Both the position numbers and the translations under genes were made by a program. Positions 45,968-54,273 of a stretch of 64,000 nt of DNA are shown here, piece by piece. Every line of letters begins with the position of its first letter. The first letter of the stretch is position 1. Origin of the DNA: Candidatus Gastranaerophilales bacterium (GTDB lineage Bacteria > Cyanobacteriota > Vampirovibrionia > Gastranaerophilales > Gastranaerophilaceae). The stretch spans positions 310,001 to 374,000 of the forward strand of contig CALUXX010000001.1 of the NCBI GenBank assembly GCA_944324845.1. Direction: 5' to 3'. The notes beneath the pieces are model-generated. The model was not told where the DNA came from and searched no databases. It was given only the letters and a program-made list of their open reading frames with translations.

Positions 45968-47260
45968 TTACGGGTTTAGTAATTTGGCATAAATTATGCC
46001 GTTTTTGTATTCAGTGATTTGAACTTTTTGCAAGGTATTATACAAATCTTCTCTATCTGAAATTATTTGTGTTGAAAGGTAATTTTCAGTTAAGCCTTTG
46101 AGATTTTTGGTGTGTTTATCTCTGTGCTTTTCTATAATAATTTCGTGGATTTTACCGATGTTTTTGTTGATAAATTCTTCAAGTTTATGCTTTGATATTT
46201 CTTTTATAATATCAGCTCTTTTATTTTTAACGGTATCAGAATTTTGATTGGGCAGTGATTCTCCTATTGTTCCTTTTCTTATTGAGTATGGGAAGGTGTG
46301 AATTTGTGATAGTCCTGATTTTTCAAGATTTTTTCTTGTTATTTCAAAATCTTCATCTGTTTCACCTGCAAACCCTGCAATAATATCGCTTCCTAAAAAT
46401 GGAAGGTCAAAGGTTTTGTTTATAGTTTCAATTAGTTCCAAATAATTTTTGGTTTTGTAAAATCTGTTCATTGATTTTAGAGTTTTATCATTGGCTGATT
46501 GTAGTGACAGATGAAAATGCGGACAGAATTTTTCTGAGGTTTTTAAAAATTCAAGCATTTCAGGGGTGATTTCTGTTGGGTTAAGTGAACCCAGTCGATA
46601 TCTTTTTATTTGGGTTTGGGTTTCTATTTCTTTCAGTAAATCAAGAAGAGTTAAACCTAAATCTTTCCCCCATTGCCCAATGTGTATTCCTGTTAGCATA
46701 ACTTCGTGAAAGTCATTTTGGGCGAAGTTATTTATCTGGTTAATTATAAAATCAATGTTTGCACTTCTGCTTTTCCCTCTTGCTTTCCAAATAATACAAT
46801 ATGTACATCTGTTGTCACAGCCATCTTGTATTTTTAGGCTGGCTCTTGTTTTTGTTGTGTCGGTTAATTCTACACTGTTAAATTCATTTAGTGTCATTAA
46901 ATCTCTGGCACAGAAATTTGTATGATTTTTGATGTAGTTGTATAAGTTAAGTTTTTCATCATTTCCTATAACGTAATCAATAAAATCATATTCAAGCAGT
47001 TTGTCTTTTTCAATTTGAGCAAAGCATCCTGTCAAAATGTTTATTATATTAGGATTTTTGTGTTTGGCTGATCTTAGAAGATATAAGGCTTCATTATCGC
47101 TTTTGTGGGTTACGGAGCAAGAATTTAGTACAAAAATTTCGGCATCTTGGATTTTGTTAACTTTTTCTAATCCGTTTTTTATTAAATTTTCTTCTATTAT
47201 TGCGCTTTCAAATTGATTTGCTCGACAGCCCATTGTATGTATGTAAAAATTTTTCATCAT
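45968..47260 (-). CDS. mtaB: tRNA t6A37 methylthiotransferase MtaB
   Basis: A radical-SAM enzyme that adds a methylthio group to t6A at position 37 of tRNAs reading ANN codons. The N-terminal UPF0004 domain opens with FYIHTMGCRANQFES and holds the auxiliary cluster cysteines (GCR, NSCSVTH, TGCF). The radical-SAM CxxxCxxC is GCDNRCTYCII. A C-terminal TRAM-like region follows. The GCRxNxxE signature fits MtaB rather than MiaB or RimO. There is no ribosome site; TAGTAT lies six bases ahead of ATG 47260. Confidence 0.93.
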   Translation of the reverse strand: MMKNFYIHTMGCRANQFESAIIEENLIKNGLEKVNKIQDAEIFVLNSCSVTHKSDNEALYLLRSAKHKNPNIINILTGCFAQIEKDKLLEYDFIDYVIGNDEKLNLYNYIKNHTNFCARDLMTLNEFNSVELTDTTKTRASLKIQDGCDNRCTYCIIWKARGKSRSANIDFIINQINNFAQNDFHEVMLTGIHIGQWGKDLGLTLLDLLKEIETQTQIKRYRLGSLNPTEITPEMLEFLKTSEKFCPHFHLSLQSANDKTLKSMNRFYKTKNYLELIETINKTFDLPFLGSDIIAGFAGETDEDFEITRKNLEKSGLSQIHTFPYSIRKGTIGESLPNQNSDTVKNKRADIIKEISKHKLEEFINKNIGKIHEIIIEKHRDKHTKNLKGLTENYLSTQIISDREDLYNTLQKVQITEYKNGIIYAKLLNP

Positions 47261-47266
47261 CCTATG

Positions 47267-47295
47267 ATACTATAAAAAATATGAATATTTGTAAA
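47267..47295 (-). promoter_or_regulatory. Promoter abutting mtaB
   Basis: Minus strand: TTTACA, 17 bases, TAGTAT, then six bases to the mtaB ATG. TATAGT two bases upstream of the hexamer is an alternative -10. Confidence 0.5.
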
Positions 47296-47391
47296 TATTT
47301 ATATATAAAATACGTTATAAATAGCAAAAAAAATTGCATTCTGTTTTAGAATATATGTAGAGTAACTAAGTGTGAAAGGTAAAGGTAGTGT

Positions 47392-48228
47392 ATGCAAGTA
47401 AATTCTGTATCAAATAATTCTTTTGGTCAATCAATGTCTGCAAGACGTGCAATTCTTGAAGGTTTTGCTAACCTTGATGATAATGAATTAAAGCAAATTG
47501 CAAGAAACCAAGCATCTGTTCAATTAAATCAGAAGAAACACAACCGTGTAAATAATATGTTATATTGGTCACTTCCTGTTGCAGCAGGTGTTGCAGCTGT
47601 AGCGGCTAATCCGGCTAAAGCTGTTAAAGTTGTTGAAGCAGCAGGTGAAACAGCAGGTAAAGCGTTATCTCCTCTTATGAAAAATCTAGGTACATTTGGC
47701 AAGACTGCATTAGGTTGGACTGGTGCTCTTGCATTTTTTGAAGCTTTATTTGCAGGTAGAAATTTATTAGCTCAAAAAAGCGAAAAGGTTAGAAATTTTG
47801 ACCGTCAACATCCTGTAATTTCTGTTCTTACTTCAGCTGGTTTAGCGATTGCGGGTGCGATTTTTGGTGGTAAAGCTCTTCAAAAACTTGCTCCTAAAAT
47901 TTCTAATATGATTAGTCCTAAATTGAAAACTAATGTTGCAAAAACTGTTGGTGATTTTATCGGTAAAGTTGATGATAAAATTGTTAATAGCAAAGTTTTA
48001 GGTAAAATTTCAAATGGAATTGCGAAAGTTCCTTCAGCAATTAAAAATGCTGTAAACTTTGCTCTTCAATTTGGACCTTTGGCTTTAGTTTCAGCTAGTA
48101 TCGTTCATTCTACTCGCTTTGCTAATGCTAAAAGTCATATGGCAGCCCAAAATTATGCAGAGTTAAAAGAAGCTCAAGCTGAGGTTCGTGAAGCTTTAGA
48201 TAAAAATGATGAAGCTGCTGAAGTTTAA
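47392..48228 (+). CDS. Multi-pass membrane protein of unknown family
   Basis: The 278 residues start with MQVNSVSNNSFGQSMSARR, then carry a short helix and three or four Ala/Gly-rich hydrophobic segments (about 52-68, 98-118, 140-160 and 222-236). The ends are Lys- and Glu-rich. No signal peptide. The N-terminal NNSFGQ is comparable with SF-containing motifs at the start of three other unknown proteins here. AAAGGTAG precedes the ATG and a terminator follows. No function can be offered. Confidence 0.7.
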   Translation: MQVNSVSNNSFGQSMSARRAILEGFANLDDNELKQIARNQASVQLNQKKHNRVNNMLYWSLPVAAGVAAVAANPAKAVKVVEAAGETAGKALSPLMKNLGTFGKTALGWTGALAFFEALFAGRNLLAQKSEKVRNFDRQHPVISVLTSAGLAIAGAIFGGKALQKLAPKISNMISPKLKTNVAKTVGDFIGKVDDKIVNSKVLGKISNGIAKVPSAIKNAVNFALQFGPLALVSASIVHSTRFANAKSHMAAQNYAELKEAQAEVREALDKNDEAAEV

Positions 48229-48261
48229 TAAATCTAATTGTTAATTTCTTAATAATAATTT

Positions 48262-48298
48262 AAAAAGTATCTCAAAGTATTACTTTGAGGTACTTTTT
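48262..48298 (+). terminator. Intrinsic terminator after 47392 gene
   Basis: An 18-base stem with one G-U pair and a T5 tail; it ends only 16 bases before the next start codon. Confidence 0.85.
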
Positions 48299-48314
48299 AG
48301 TTTATAATATGTAT

Positions 48315-49253
48315 ATGAAAGTCGTTATTATTGGCAAAGGTTTAATGCTTGCAAATCTTATTATCGGTGCGTTGGATGCAGGTGCTGAGATTGTTGGGGT
48401 TTTGAGATATGAAACGACTGTTTGTAATAAATTTAAATTATTTTTTAAAGATTTATTTAACCCTGCTTATGAATACACTCTTATAAATCAGCTGCATTTG
48501 AAAAATTTGAATTTTAAGTCTGTTAATTCTAATGAATTTCGCAAGTTTTTAATAAAAAATAATGTTGATATTGTCTTGGTTGGGACTTGGAGAGAAAAGA
48601 TTTCAAAAGAAACTTTTGTAATCCCAACAATCGGAACTATAAATGTTCATCCTTCGCTTTTGCCTAAATACAGAGGTCCTAACCCTTATCTTCAAACTAT
48701 TTTAAATGGTGAAGAATTTTCAGGTGTTACTTTGCATTTGGTTGATGAAAATTATGATACAGGTTCTATTTTATTTCAGGAAAAAGTTCCGATTAAGCGT
48801 GATGATACCTCAAAAGAATTGAGAGAACGCAGTGTTGTTGTTGCAAGGAGTTTGGTTACAAAATTTCTTAATAATTTGAATAATAATATTATTACGCCAA
48901 TTCCTCAAATTGAAGAAAAATCAACTTATTATAAAAATATTTCAGGTGATGAAAAGATGCTTGATTTTTATAACCAATCTTCTATTGAAATTTATAGAAC
49001 GGTAAAAGCATTACATCCTTTTTTGCCTTGTTATATTACACATAATAATAAATTTTTCATTGTTAACCCTTATAAAATTGAGATTATTGATAATGTTTAT
49101 TCTGAAAATAAACCTAATGATATTATTGAAAAATCAGTTAAAAACAAATCTCTTACAATAATTTGTAATGATAATAAAGCGGTTAAATTTTCGGGGTTAA
49201 AGTTATATAAATTAAAGTGGTTGACTAAGTTATATATAAGGCATAGAGTTTAA
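48315..49253 (+). CDS. Formyltransferase-family protein (Fmt-like)
   Basis: A 312-residue relative of methionyl-tRNA formyltransferase and sugar-nucleotide formyltransferases. The catalytic Asn-His-Asp set is visible: N110 and H112 in INVHPSLLPKYRGPNP, D148 in ENYDTGSILF. The N-terminus MKVVIIGKGLMLANLIIGAL is a nucleotide-binding-like fold. The C-terminal part is divergent from true Fmt, so a dedicated sugar formyltransferase is as likely. Start at 48315 is chosen: it lies six bases after TATAAT and begins the fold directly, while the frame upstream overlaps the terminator. No ribosome site, so leaderless. Confidence 0.78.
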   Translation: MKVVIIGKGLMLANLIIGALDAGAEIVGVLRYETTVCNKFKLFFKDLFNPAYEYTLINQLHLKNLNFKSVNSNEFRKFLIKNNVDIVLVGTWREKISKETFVIPTIGTINVHPSLLPKYRGPNPYLQTILNGEEFSGVTLHLVDENYDTGSILFQEKVPIKRDDTSKELRERSVVVARSLVTKFLNNLNNNIITPIPQIEEKSTYYKNISGDEKMLDFYNQSSIEIYRTVKALHPFLPCYITHNNKFFIVNPYKIEIIDNVYSENKPNDIIEKSVKNKSLTIICNDNKAVKFSGLKLYKLKWLTKLYIRHRV

Positions 49254-49255
49254 GA

Positions 49256-51139
49256 TTATTTTTTAGAAATTGTATTTCTATCAAGCATAACCATTAGAAT
49301 CGAAATATCCGCAGGCTTAACTCCGCCTATTCTTGCCGCTTGGGCTAAGGTTTTTGGTTGAATTTTTGCTAACTTTTCTTTTGTTTCTGATGAAATATGT
49401 TCTATTTTTGAATAGTCAATATTTTCAGGTATTTTAAATTTTTCAAGTTTGCCTGCTTGATCTACTTGTTCTTCTTGTCTTTTAATATAACCGTCATATT
49501 TTACGATTACTTCAATTTGTTCATATACATCTTTTGGAATATTTAGATTTTTTGTATTTTCATCAAGTTCTTGAATTACTTTGTATGTTATATTAGGACG
49601 TTTTAGAAGTTCTGAGGCTCTTATTCCTCGGTCTATATGTTCTTCATATTTTGCAAGGATTTCGTTTGTTGTTTCATTTGGTGAAATTTTTACGTTTTCT
49701 AGACGCTCTTTTTCTTCTGTGATTAGTTTTTGTTTAGTCAAAAATCTTTGATATTGTTCATCATCAACAAGCCCGATTTTGTGACCTATTGGTGTTAAGC
49801 GTTCATCTGCATTATCTTGTCTTAAAAGAAGTCTGTATTCAGAACGTGATGTAAGCATTCTGTATGGATCTTGAATATCTTTTGTTACCAGATCATCAAT
49901 TAGGGTTCCTGTATAAGATGAACTTCTTGAAAGTTCTAACATTTCAGAATTGTTTAAGTAATTAAACGCATTTATACCTGCGATAAGTCCTTGTGCAGCG
50001 GCTTCTTCGTATCCGCTTGTTCCGTTTATTTGACCGCCAAAGAATAAACCTTTAATTTTCTTTGACATTAGAGAATGCGTTGTTTGAACTGCAGGAACAT
50101 AATCATATTCAACTGCGTATGCAGGTTTTATTATATGAGCTTTTTCCAAGCCAGGTAAACTTCTAATCATTTTGACCTGAACATCAGCAGGAAGGCTTGT
50201 TGAAAATCCTTGGATATATGTTTCGTAAGTTCCTAATCCTTCAGGTTCGATGAAGATGTGGTGTGATGGATTTGAGGCAAATCTTACTATTTTGTCTTCA
50301 ATCGATGGACAATATCTTGGGCCTACACCTTGTATTAAGCCTTGATACATTGGTGATTTATCAAGATTTGCTTTAATAATTTCGTGGGTTTCTTCTGTTG
50401 TTCTTGTTAGGTAACAAGGGTATGTTTTTCTTATTGGTCTATTCGGTTTGAAAGAAAAGAAACTTAATTCCTCATCTCCCGGTTGAATTGTCATTTTTGA
50501 ATAGTCAATAGTCCTTTTGTCAACTCTTGCAGGTGTTCCTGTTTTTAGTTTCTTTGTTTGTATTCCTAATTTGTGCAGCGAATCTGATAAGCCTATTGCG
50601 GCTTTTTCTCCAAGTCTTCCTGCACTATATGAGCGTAATCCTACAAAAATTCTTCCTTCTAATGATGTTCCTGTTGTTAGAATTACAGCATTTGCATTGT
50701 ATTCTATTCCAAATTCATCAATGGCTCCGACAATTCTATCGTTTTCTACTTTAAGTTCTGTTATACAGCATTGTTTTAAGTAGATATTTTCATTACTTTC
50801 AATCAAATTTCGCATATAGCGAGTGTATTCGGCTTTGTCTGATTGTGCTCTTAGTGCTCTAACTGCCGGTCCTTTTGATGAGTTTAATATCTTTAGTTGA
50901 AGATATGTAGCATCTGTTACTTCACCCATTACACCGCCTAGTGCATCTATTTCTCTAACAAGTGTTGATTTGGCAGGTCCACCAACTGCCGGGTTACAAG
51001 GTTGAAGTGCTATATTATCAACATTTAGCGTGCATAGTAAAACTTTTGTTCCTAATTTTGCGCAAGCTATTGTCGCTTCACATCCTGCATGTCCTGCACC
51101 TACTACTATTATGTCAAAATGATTTGTTAAGTAATTCAT
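49256..51139 (-). CDS. mnmG: tRNA uridine 5-carboxymethylaminomethyl modification enzyme MnmG
   Basis: MnmG (GidA) with MnmE modifies the wobble uridine of several tRNAs using FAD and NADH. FAD motif VVGAGHAGCEA at the N-terminus, NPAVGGPAKSTLVREIDALGG, the PRYCPSIEDK motif, and a C-terminal helical domain ending in ARIGGVKPADI are all standard. Length near 627 residues. The ATG at 51139 is preferred over 51157: it lies six bases after a perfect TATAAT. No ribosome site is seen. rlmD is 38 bases upstream; mnmE is not here. Confidence 0.96.
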   Translation of the reverse strand: MNYLTNHFDIIVVGAGHAGCEATIACAKLGTKVLLCTLNVDNIALQPCNPAVGGPAKSTLVREIDALGGVMGEVTDATYLQLKILNSSKGPAVRALRAQSDKAEYTRYMRNLIESNENIYLKQCCITELKVENDRIVGAIDEFGIEYNANAVILTTGTSLEGRIFVGLRSYSAGRLGEKAAIGLSDSLHKLGIQTKKLKTGTPARVDKRTIDYSKMTIQPGDEELSFFSFKPNRPIRKTYPCYLTRTTEETHEIIKANLDKSPMYQGLIQGVGPRYCPSIEDKIVRFASNPSHHIFIEPEGLGTYETYIQGFSTSLPADVQVKMIRSLPGLEKAHIIKPAYAVEYDYVPAVQTTHSLMSKKIKGLFFGGQINGTSGYEEAAAQGLIAGINAFNYLNNSEMLELSRSSSYTGTLIDDLVTKDIQDPYRMLTSRSEYRLLLRQDNADERLTPIGHKIGLVDDEQYQRFLTKQKLITEEKERLENVKISPNETTNEILAKYEEHIDRGIRASELLKRPNITYKVIQELDENTKNLNIPKDVYEQIEVIVKYDGYIKRQEEQVDQAGKLEKFKIPENIDYSKIEHISSETKEKLAKIQPKTLAQAARIGGVKPADISILMVMLDRNTISKK

Positions 51140-51176
51140 ATAATTATTATAGAGCAAACATATTTAAATCTGTTAG

Positions 51177-52541
51177 TTATATTATTTTATTTGTTACCTT
51201 TATTATTGCAACATTTTCTACATGGTATGTGTGACAGAACATATCAAACGGTTGTATTGATTCTACTGTACATCCCATCTGGCAAAGTAGTTTTAAATCT
51301 CGTGCTAATGTTGCGGGGTTGCAGCTAACAAATATTATGTAATTTTTTGATAATCTGTAAGCTTCTTTGAGTGATTCTATTGTACAGCCTTTTCTTGGTG
51401 GATCTAGTATCACAGCATCAAATTCTCTTTTTTCTTTTTGGAAAAATTCTGCCGCATCTTCATTATGAATTTCTATATTTTTAATATTATTTAGTTTTAC
51501 AACTTCTTTTGCTAAATCACAAGATGCCTTTACTTCTTCTACGGTTACAACTTTTTTGCAAACATCTGATACTACAATTCCAAATGAACTTATTCCGGCA
51601 TAAGCATCAAGCACAACGGGGGATGTGCAGTTGTTTTTGAGAAAGTCTTTTACGTATGAAAATATATTTTCTGCACTTTTAGGGTTTATTTGAAAAAATG
51701 TATCTGCTCCGATTTTAAAAGTTTTGTCTATTATTTTTTCTTCTATAAAATCATTTCCATACAGGCATTGTGTTTTGTTTCCTAAAATAACATTCGTTTT
51801 TTTTGAATTGAAATTTATGCAAACTCCTGTTACTTCTTCAAAGTTTTCGTAAATTGCTTTTGCAAAATCATTCAATCTGTCAAATGTTTTTGTTGCATTA
51901 ACGACTAATACCACAAGGTTTTTGTTATTGTCGGCAGAATTTCTTATTACAACGTGGCGCAAGTCGCCTGTGTGTTTTTTTTCGTTAAAACCATGTATTC
52001 CAAAATCAAAAGCTTTTTCTCTTATAAATTCAATAATACTGTCACAAATTTCCGGTTGGATTGGGCAGTATTTGATATTAACAATATCGTGTGTCTTGGC
52101 TTTGTAATACCCTGCAAGTATTCGTCCTGAAACTTTTGTTTGTGATATCGGGTATTGAATTTTGTGTCTGTAATTTTTTATTTGCGGACTTGGAATTGTG
52201 TTTTTTACTTTTATATCTAAATTCGCAATTTTTGTCATTGCATCTTGGGTTATTCCTTTTTTAATTTCAAGTTGTTTTTCATATTTGATGTTTTGAAGTT
52301 GGCATGCTCCGCATACTTTGTACATTGGACAAAAAGGTGTAACCCTATCTTTTGAAGGTTCAATTATCTCTATAATTTCTCCGGTTGCAAAATTCTTTGT
52401 AACCTTTGTTATTTTTATTTTTAATTTGTCCTTGGGACAAGTGCTTTGTATGAATACCACAAAACCTTCAATACGCGCTATTCCTGCGCCTTCATTTGTT
52501 ATTTTTTCGATTTCTACTATATATTCTTCATTAATTTTCAT
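51177..52541 (-). CDS. rlmD: 23S rRNA (uracil-C5)-methyltransferase RlmD/RumA family
   Basis: A 454-residue SAM-dependent RNA m5U methyltransferase. An N-terminal TRAM domain (about 1-60) is followed by the Fe-S cysteines (FCPMYKVCGACQLQ plus an upstream and a downstream Cys), the SAM motif VLDAYAGISSFGI, DPPRKGC and the catalytic FVSCNPATLARDL. Family is certain; which uridine it modifies (U1939, U747 or other) is not. The ATG lies six bases after TATAAT, and no ribosome site is present. Confidence 0.93.
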   Translation of the reverse strand: MKINEEYIVEIEKITNEGAGIARIEGFVVFIQSTCPKDKLKIKITKVTKNFATGEIIEIIEPSKDRVTPFCPMYKVCGACQLQNIKYEKQLEIKKGITQDAMTKIANLDIKVKNTIPSPQIKNYRHKIQYPISQTKVSGRILAGYYKAKTHDIVNIKYCPIQPEICDSIIEFIREKAFDFGIHGFNEKKHTGDLRHVVIRNSADNNKNLVVLVVNATKTFDRLNDFAKAIYENFEEVTGVCINFNSKKTNVILGNKTQCLYGNDFIEEKIIDKTFKIGADTFFQINPKSAENIFSYVKDFLKNNCTSPVVLDAYAGISSFGIVVSDVCKKVVTVEEVKASCDLAKEVVKLNNIKNIEIHNEDAAEFFQKEKREFDAVILDPPRKGCTIESLKEAYRLSKNYIIFVSCNPATLARDLKLLCQMGCTVESIQPFDMFCHTYHVENVAIIKVTNKII

Positions 52542-52547
52542 ATTCTG

Positions 52548-52553
52548 ATTATA
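52548..52553 (-). promoter_or_regulatory. -10 box abutting rlmD
   Basis: A perfect TATAAT on the minus strand ends six bases before the rlmD ATG. The -35 region is weak. Confidence 0.5.
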
Positions 52554-52573
52554 CCTTAAATATTCTTTATATT

Positions 52574-52602
52574 TTTACATCTTTGAAAAAATATGTTATT
52601 AT
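52574..52602 (+). promoter_or_regulatory. Promoter of the lipoprotein gene
   Basis: TTTACA and TATTAT with a 17-base spacer, 31 bases before the ATG at 52633; divergent from the rlmD -10 box. Confidence 0.6.
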
Positions 52603-52632
52603 AAGGCATAATCAAAATAGGGGAGAGTTGTC

Positions 52633-53535
52633 ATGAAAAAATTATTAATATCTTTGTTATTATTAGCACCTATGCTTGCTGGTTGTGCTAATGTTGATAC
52701 AAAAATTACTATAAATGATGATAGATCAGCTTCTGTTGCAACTTCTGTTTCTTATGAAGGTGATTTGTCTGATAAGTCTGATGTAAATGCTGTTTTAATA
52801 CATGAAAATTTTTCAAGTTATTTAGATCCTTCTTATCAAGTTGAAAAAGATTTTAACTCTAAATTGTCAACTATTACGGCCACTAAAAGTGTTAGAGATT
52901 TAAAACGTAATGATTTGGATTTGTCTTCTCTTGGATTTACTTCAAATCTTCCTGATAAGAAATTTATTGAGTACAGAAAAAGTTTTCTTGTGAAGTCTTT
53001 CAATGTTGATTGTGTTTATGACTATACAAAGCAACTTGAAAAATATAAAAATATAAATGTAGAAGAAGTTGCAAAAAAACAAGAACCTCCAAAGGCTTTG
53101 AGTACAGATTATTATCAACGTTATGCTGATAAAAATGAAATGGAAACTGAAAACACTGATTTTATCGATAACGTAGATGAAACAGTTCTTCCTCCTAAGC
53201 AACCTAAAGAAGATGTAAAACAAGCAAAACAAGCCAATGATGATATTAATACTTTTGCGCCTGTTGAACCTCGACCTTCTTCATCTTCTATAAGTATTGA
53301 GCTTCCTGCACAGGCTTTTTATAATAATGCTGATAGTGTTGAGGGTAATGTTTATACTTGGAATATTAAAACCGATGAACCTACTGAAATTAAATTACAA
53401 TATGTTCAGTATAATGGTTGGGCTATAACTTTCATAATTCTATTTGGTGTTGTTATTTTAGTCTTAGGTGCTTTAAAAATTATTAAGCATGAAAATCAAA
53501 AAAGAGTTGGTAATTCTGATAATCTTGCTAAATAG
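52633..53535 (+). CDS. Lipoprotein with C-terminal membrane anchor, LppM/DUF3153-like
   Basis: Signal peptide with lipobox LAGC (Cys at residue 18). The mature region starts VDTKITINDDRSASVATSVSY, in the style of LppM-like (DUF3153) proteins that also begin with a lipidated Cys and a beta-rich domain. An acidic Pro-rich linker (about 155-215) follows, then a beta segment, then a transmembrane helix at about 262-284 (AITFIILFGVVILVLGAL) and a short basic tail. Dual anchoring suggests it sits tight to the inner membrane. Ribosome site GGGGAGAG. Function unknown. Confidence 0.78.
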   Translation: MKKLLISLLLLAPMLAGCANVDTKITINDDRSASVATSVSYEGDLSDKSDVNAVLIHENFSSYLDPSYQVEKDFNSKLSTITATKSVRDLKRNDLDLSSLGFTSNLPDKKFIEYRKSFLVKSFNVDCVYDYTKQLEKYKNINVEEVAKKQEPPKALSTDYYQRYADKNEMETENTDFIDNVDETVLPPKQPKEDVKQAKQANDDINTFAPVEPRPSSSSISIELPAQAFYNNADSVEGNVYTWNIKTDEPTEIKLQYVQYNGWAITFIILFGVVILVLGALKIIKHENQKRVGNSDNLAK

Positions 53536-53555
53536 TTTGGTTTTGATTTATAGAT

Positions 53556-53587
53556 AAAAAAGGAGAGATTTATTTCTCTCCTTTTTT
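53556..53587. terminator. Bidirectional terminator
   Basis: A 13-base perfect stem (A6 GGAGAGA and complement) with a 6-base loop and T6 separates convergent genes. Confidence 0.88.
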
Positions 53588-53603
53588 AATGTACTTATAT
53601 TGT

Positions 53604-54182
53604 TTACCATGTTAATTCATCAAAGTTACTTATTTTAGATTCTTCAAAGATTTTTTCTATGGCTTTTTGGGGTGTTTTGAATACGCTTTTATCAACTGCA
53701 TTTAATAGTTCGGAACCAATTACCCATTCATCTTTCAGAGTAGAGTATGCTATATTATTTGCGTAATCACCTGCTCTAAAATATGAAAATGGGATATCAA
53801 GTTTATTCATTATATTTAAGAAGAAATCAAAAACTTTCGGGCTATTTGGGGTATTTGGATTGAAGTTTTTTGAACCTAGTATAAATCCTTGCAGGTAAGG
53901 GTTATTGGGATCTATTTTTTCGTTTATGAATTTTTCAATTTTACTTAAATTATTATTTCTTGGTTCCGTTGGACAAATATGTAACATAAGCACTTTTGAA
54001 CCGTCTGTAAAACCTGCCGCCGTGCAATCATAAATATCTGTCGTTGCCGCCTTATCTGATATTACACTTTCTTTTACTGTCCAAGGATAGTTTACATAAT
54101 TTTTTTTGCCGTAGTGAATTTCTTTATTGAAGGTGTTCATGCTTGTTAATCTTATTCTTGATTGAAAACTTATATTGTCCAT
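53604..54182 (-). CDS. Soluble protein of unknown family
   Basis: The 192 residues begin MDNISFQSRIRLTSMNTF, a basic/polar stretch with an SF motif. They continue as a mixed alpha/beta protein with segments such as DCTAAGFTDGSKVLMLHICPTEPRNN and FSYFRAGDYANNIAYSTLKDEWVIGSELL. No signal peptide, membrane helix or known motif. The ribosome site AAGGAA is present, but lies inside the stem of the hairpin at 54186-54228. This may restrict translation when transcribed from upstream. Confidence 0.7.
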   Translation of the reverse strand: MDNISFQSRIRLTSMNTFNKEIHYGKKNYVNYPWTVKESVISDKAATTDIYDCTAAGFTDGSKVLMLHICPTEPRNNNLSKIEKFINEKIDPNNPYLQGFILGSKNFNPNTPNSPKVFDFFLNIMNKLDIPFSYFRAGDYANNIAYSTLKDEWVIGSELLNAVDKSVFKTPQKAIEKIFEESKISNFDELTW

Positions 54183-54185
54183 ATT

Positions 54186-54228
54186 AAAAATTCCTTTACA
54201 ACGCTATAAGTTTTGTAAAGGAATTTTT
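54186..54228 (-). terminator. Hairpin that ends the GH13-like transcript and covers the next ribosome site
   Basis: A perfect 16-base stem with an 11-base loop is followed on the minus strand by T residues and, two bases later, the ATG of the 53604 gene. The AAGGAA ribosome site of that gene is part of the stem. Confidence 0.75.
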
Positions 54229-54273
54229 TTTACATTTATTCTTGATAAGTTTACATTTTTTAATGATAAAAAT

